A DNA stretch of 7,105 nucleotides from Alphaproteobacteria bacterium. GTDB lineage: Bacteria; Pseudomonadota; Alphaproteobacteria; UBA828. The notes under the pieces were generated by a model. That model saw only the letters and a list, made by a program, of their open reading frames with translations. It was not told the DNA's origin and searched no databases. The position numbers and the translations under genes are program-made. The DNA is taken from the NCBI GenBank assembly GCA_030604165.1, contig JAUVWK010000140.1:1-7105 (forward strand), in the 5' to 3' direction. Within the stretch, counting starts at the first letter, position 1. Every line of letters begins with the position of its first letter. Of the stretch, positions 5,696 to 7,105 are shown in pieces.

Positions 5696-7105
5696 ATGGC
5701 GCTGGATAGCGAAGCAGTTTCGACCCAGAAGAACCACCACGAGCTGCTCGCCGCGGCAGAGCGGGCGCAGCAGTCGGGTGAGCTTGAACAAGCCGAGGCG
5801 CTGTGCCGAGAGGTCCTTGACCAGGCCCCCGACAGTGTGGCCGCCCACGTGCTTCTCGGCGGCGTGCTGCATGCGGAAGGTCAGATGATCGCCGCGTTGG
5901 CGGCCTTCAAATTGGCTATCGAGCAACATCCGGGCTGCGCCGAGGCCTATAGCAAACTCGGGGCGCTCTGCTTGGAGTTGGGCCGGGCAGAGGAAGCGGC
6001 GGCGCTGCTCGCCAGGGCCGTTTCCCTGCAAACGGGCGCGGCCCACGTCTATGTCGACCTGGGCCAGGCGCTGCGTGCGCTCGGCCGGTTCGATGCCGCG
6101 TTGGATGCCCACGAAGCGGCGCTGACCATGGATCATACCAATCCGTTCGCGATCCGCGGCGCGGTCCAATTGTTGGCGCGTCACGCTCTCCCGCCGGACC
6201 AACCGCTCCGCGCCAGACACGAGACCGCCTTGCTGGCCGCGTTTCACGGCGGCGGGAGCGACGCCAACGAGTTGGCCGGTGCCGCCGCCAATTTACTGAA
6301 ACGCAAATACGCCCCGCACGACACGAACGCGACCTGGGACCTCGAGGCCATGGCCGAGCCGTTGGCGACGGAAGAGCTGTTCCTGCGCCTCTTGCAGGAA
6401 ACCATCAATACCGACCCGTCGCTCGAAGTGCTTTGCGTTGGCCTCAGGCGCAATTTGCTGGCCGCCTACCATGACGCGGACGAGTTGCCGACGCCGGCCG
6501 CACGATTGGCGGCGGCCCTGTCGTTGCAGGGTTTCCACAACGAATATGTCTTTCCGGCGGCCCAGCAAGAGGCCGCCTTTGTCGCCACACTGGAGCAGGC
6601 GGTGGCCCGCATGCTGGAGGGAAAACTCCGCCGCGGCGTGGCGATGCGGGCGAAAGTCTTGCTGCTTGGCATGTACCGCCCGCTTCTCGGTTTGCCCAAT
6701 GGCCGGGCGCTGCTCGATTGGGCGATGGCGGGCGAGGCGGCGCGCGTTGTGATCTTGACCATGCGCGACGTGCTGGAGGTGCGGACAGGCGAGGACGCGA
6801 TTCCGGCGCTCGGGGGCACCGCCGGCGACGTGCCGCCGGTAGCGTCCGAACCACCCGCGTCGGTGCCGCACCCCTGGTGGGCGCATTTCGAAAAGCCCCG
6901 GCGCATTGGCATGGATGCGTTCCTGGCCCGTTGCTTTCCCGATTTCCGGCCATCCGGATTCTTCGGCGAAACGGTCGACGTCCTGGTCGCCGGCTGCGGC
7001 AGCGGGCTGAGGCCGATCCGAACCGCGCTGCGCCATCCCAACTCCAAGGTGCTCGCCATCGACGGCGACCGCGCCAATCTCGCCTACGCCAACCGCATGG
7101 CGCAG
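5696..7105 (+). CDS. TPR protein with C-terminal SAM-dependent methyltransferase domain, 3'-truncated by window edge
   Basis: Open from ATG 5696 to the last base: 470 residues without a stop. Residues about 14-149 form roughly four tetratricopeptide repeats with the usual small and aromatic positions (for example AEAYSKLGALCLELGRAEEA, 82-101), a protein-binding scaffold. A helical middle region follows (about 160-360) with FHNEYVFP (280-287), a landmark I recall from TPR-methyltransferase proteins of alphaproteobacteria. A Pro/Ala/Gly-rich linker (about 365-392) leads to PHPWW (391-395), then a class I methyltransferase begins: motif I VLVAGCGSG (429-437) and the acidic end of strand 2, D456 in LAIDGD. 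The rest of the catalytic domain is beyond the window. It probably methylates a protein or small molecule brought by the TPRs; the target is unknown. The start has a modest AGGA five bases upstream and no better in-frame ATG nearby. There is no signal peptide, so it is cytoplasmic. The CtrA-like cluster upstream may regulate it. Confidence 0.85.
   Translation, partial: MALDSEAVSTQKNHHELLAAAERAQQSGELEQAEALCREVLDQAPDSVAAHVLLGGVLHAEGQMIAALAAFKLAIEQHPGCAEAYSKLGALCLELGRAEEAAALLARAVSLQTGAAHVYVDLGQALRALGRFDAALDAHEAALTMDHTNPFAIRGAVQLLARHALPPDQPLRARHETALLAAFHGGGSDANELAGAAANLLKRKYAPHDTNATWDLEAMAEPLATEELFLRLLQETINTDPSLEVLCVGLRRNLLAAYHDADELPTPAARLAAALSLQGFHNEYVFPAAQQEAAFVATLEQAVARMLEGKLRRGVAMRAKVLLLGMYRPLLGLPNGRALLDWAMAGEAARVVILTMRDVLEVRTGEDAIPALGGTAGDVPPVASEPPASVPHPWWAHFEKPRRIGMDAFLARCFPDFRPSGFFGETVDVLVAGCGSGLRPIRTALRHPNSKVLAIDGDRANLAYANRMAQ

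Noticed and set aside
5518..5697. 60-residue N-terminal extension of the cytochrome c frame
   Set aside because: It would bury the signal peptide, skip the well-placed GGGAGG site and run across the CtrA-like cluster up to the start of the divergent gene.
5633..6247. Long minus-strand open frame opposite the TPR gene
   Set aside because: It lies antisense to convincing TPR repeats, is rich in Arg and Gly as GC-rich antisense frames are, and shows no recognisable domain.
1..7105. CRISPR array, tRNA or rRNA gene, insertion sequence or phage attachment site
   Set aside because: I saw no repeat-spacer pattern, cloverleaf, transposase, terminal inverted repeats with target duplication, or integrase on reading through the window.

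Overview
The window is GC-rich (about two thirds G+C by eye) with dense bacterial gene packing. It most resembles an alphaproteobacterium, probably a Rhodospirillales-like lineage. The grounds are the TPR-plus-methyltransferase gene at the right end, a small lipoprotein of a type I associate with that group, and a CtrA-like motif cluster. This placement is an inference from sequence style; there is no rRNA or other marker gene here.

Left block (1-4021, + strand): the 3' three quarters or so of a fused hydantoinase/oxoprolinase gene (HyuA and HyuB in one chain), whose start lies off the left edge. After 20 bases comes a complete Fe(II)/2-oxoglutarate oxygenase of the phytanoyl-CoA dioxygenase family. 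The spacing and the strong ribosome binding site suggest one operon. A plausible reading is catabolism of a cyclic amide or related small molecule, one enzyme hydroxylating and the other carrying out ATP-dependent ring opening or carboxylation. The substrate cannot be read from the sequence.

Middle block (4022-4629): a 224-base gap with a markedly AT-rich core (about 33% G+C over 4141-4200), then a 127-residue predicted lipoprotein. It converges on the next gene with only 18 bases between the stop codons.

Right block (4648-7105): a minus-strand exported di-haem cytochrome c and, divergently, a plus-strand TPR protein that enters a SAM-methyltransferase domain as the window ends. Their shared 178-base intergenic region holds a cluster resembling binding sites of the alphaproteobacterial cell-cycle/motility regulator CtrA: a TTAACCAT half-site plus TTAGCCATGCGTTAAC. 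This is the most interesting regulatory signal in the window.

I found no tRNA, rRNA, CRISPR array, insertion sequence or attachment site, and no clear intrinsic terminator. Nothing here amounts to a convincing new multi-gene system. The items most worth a second look are the HyuAB-oxygenase pair, the AT-rich island and the CtrA-like cluster.
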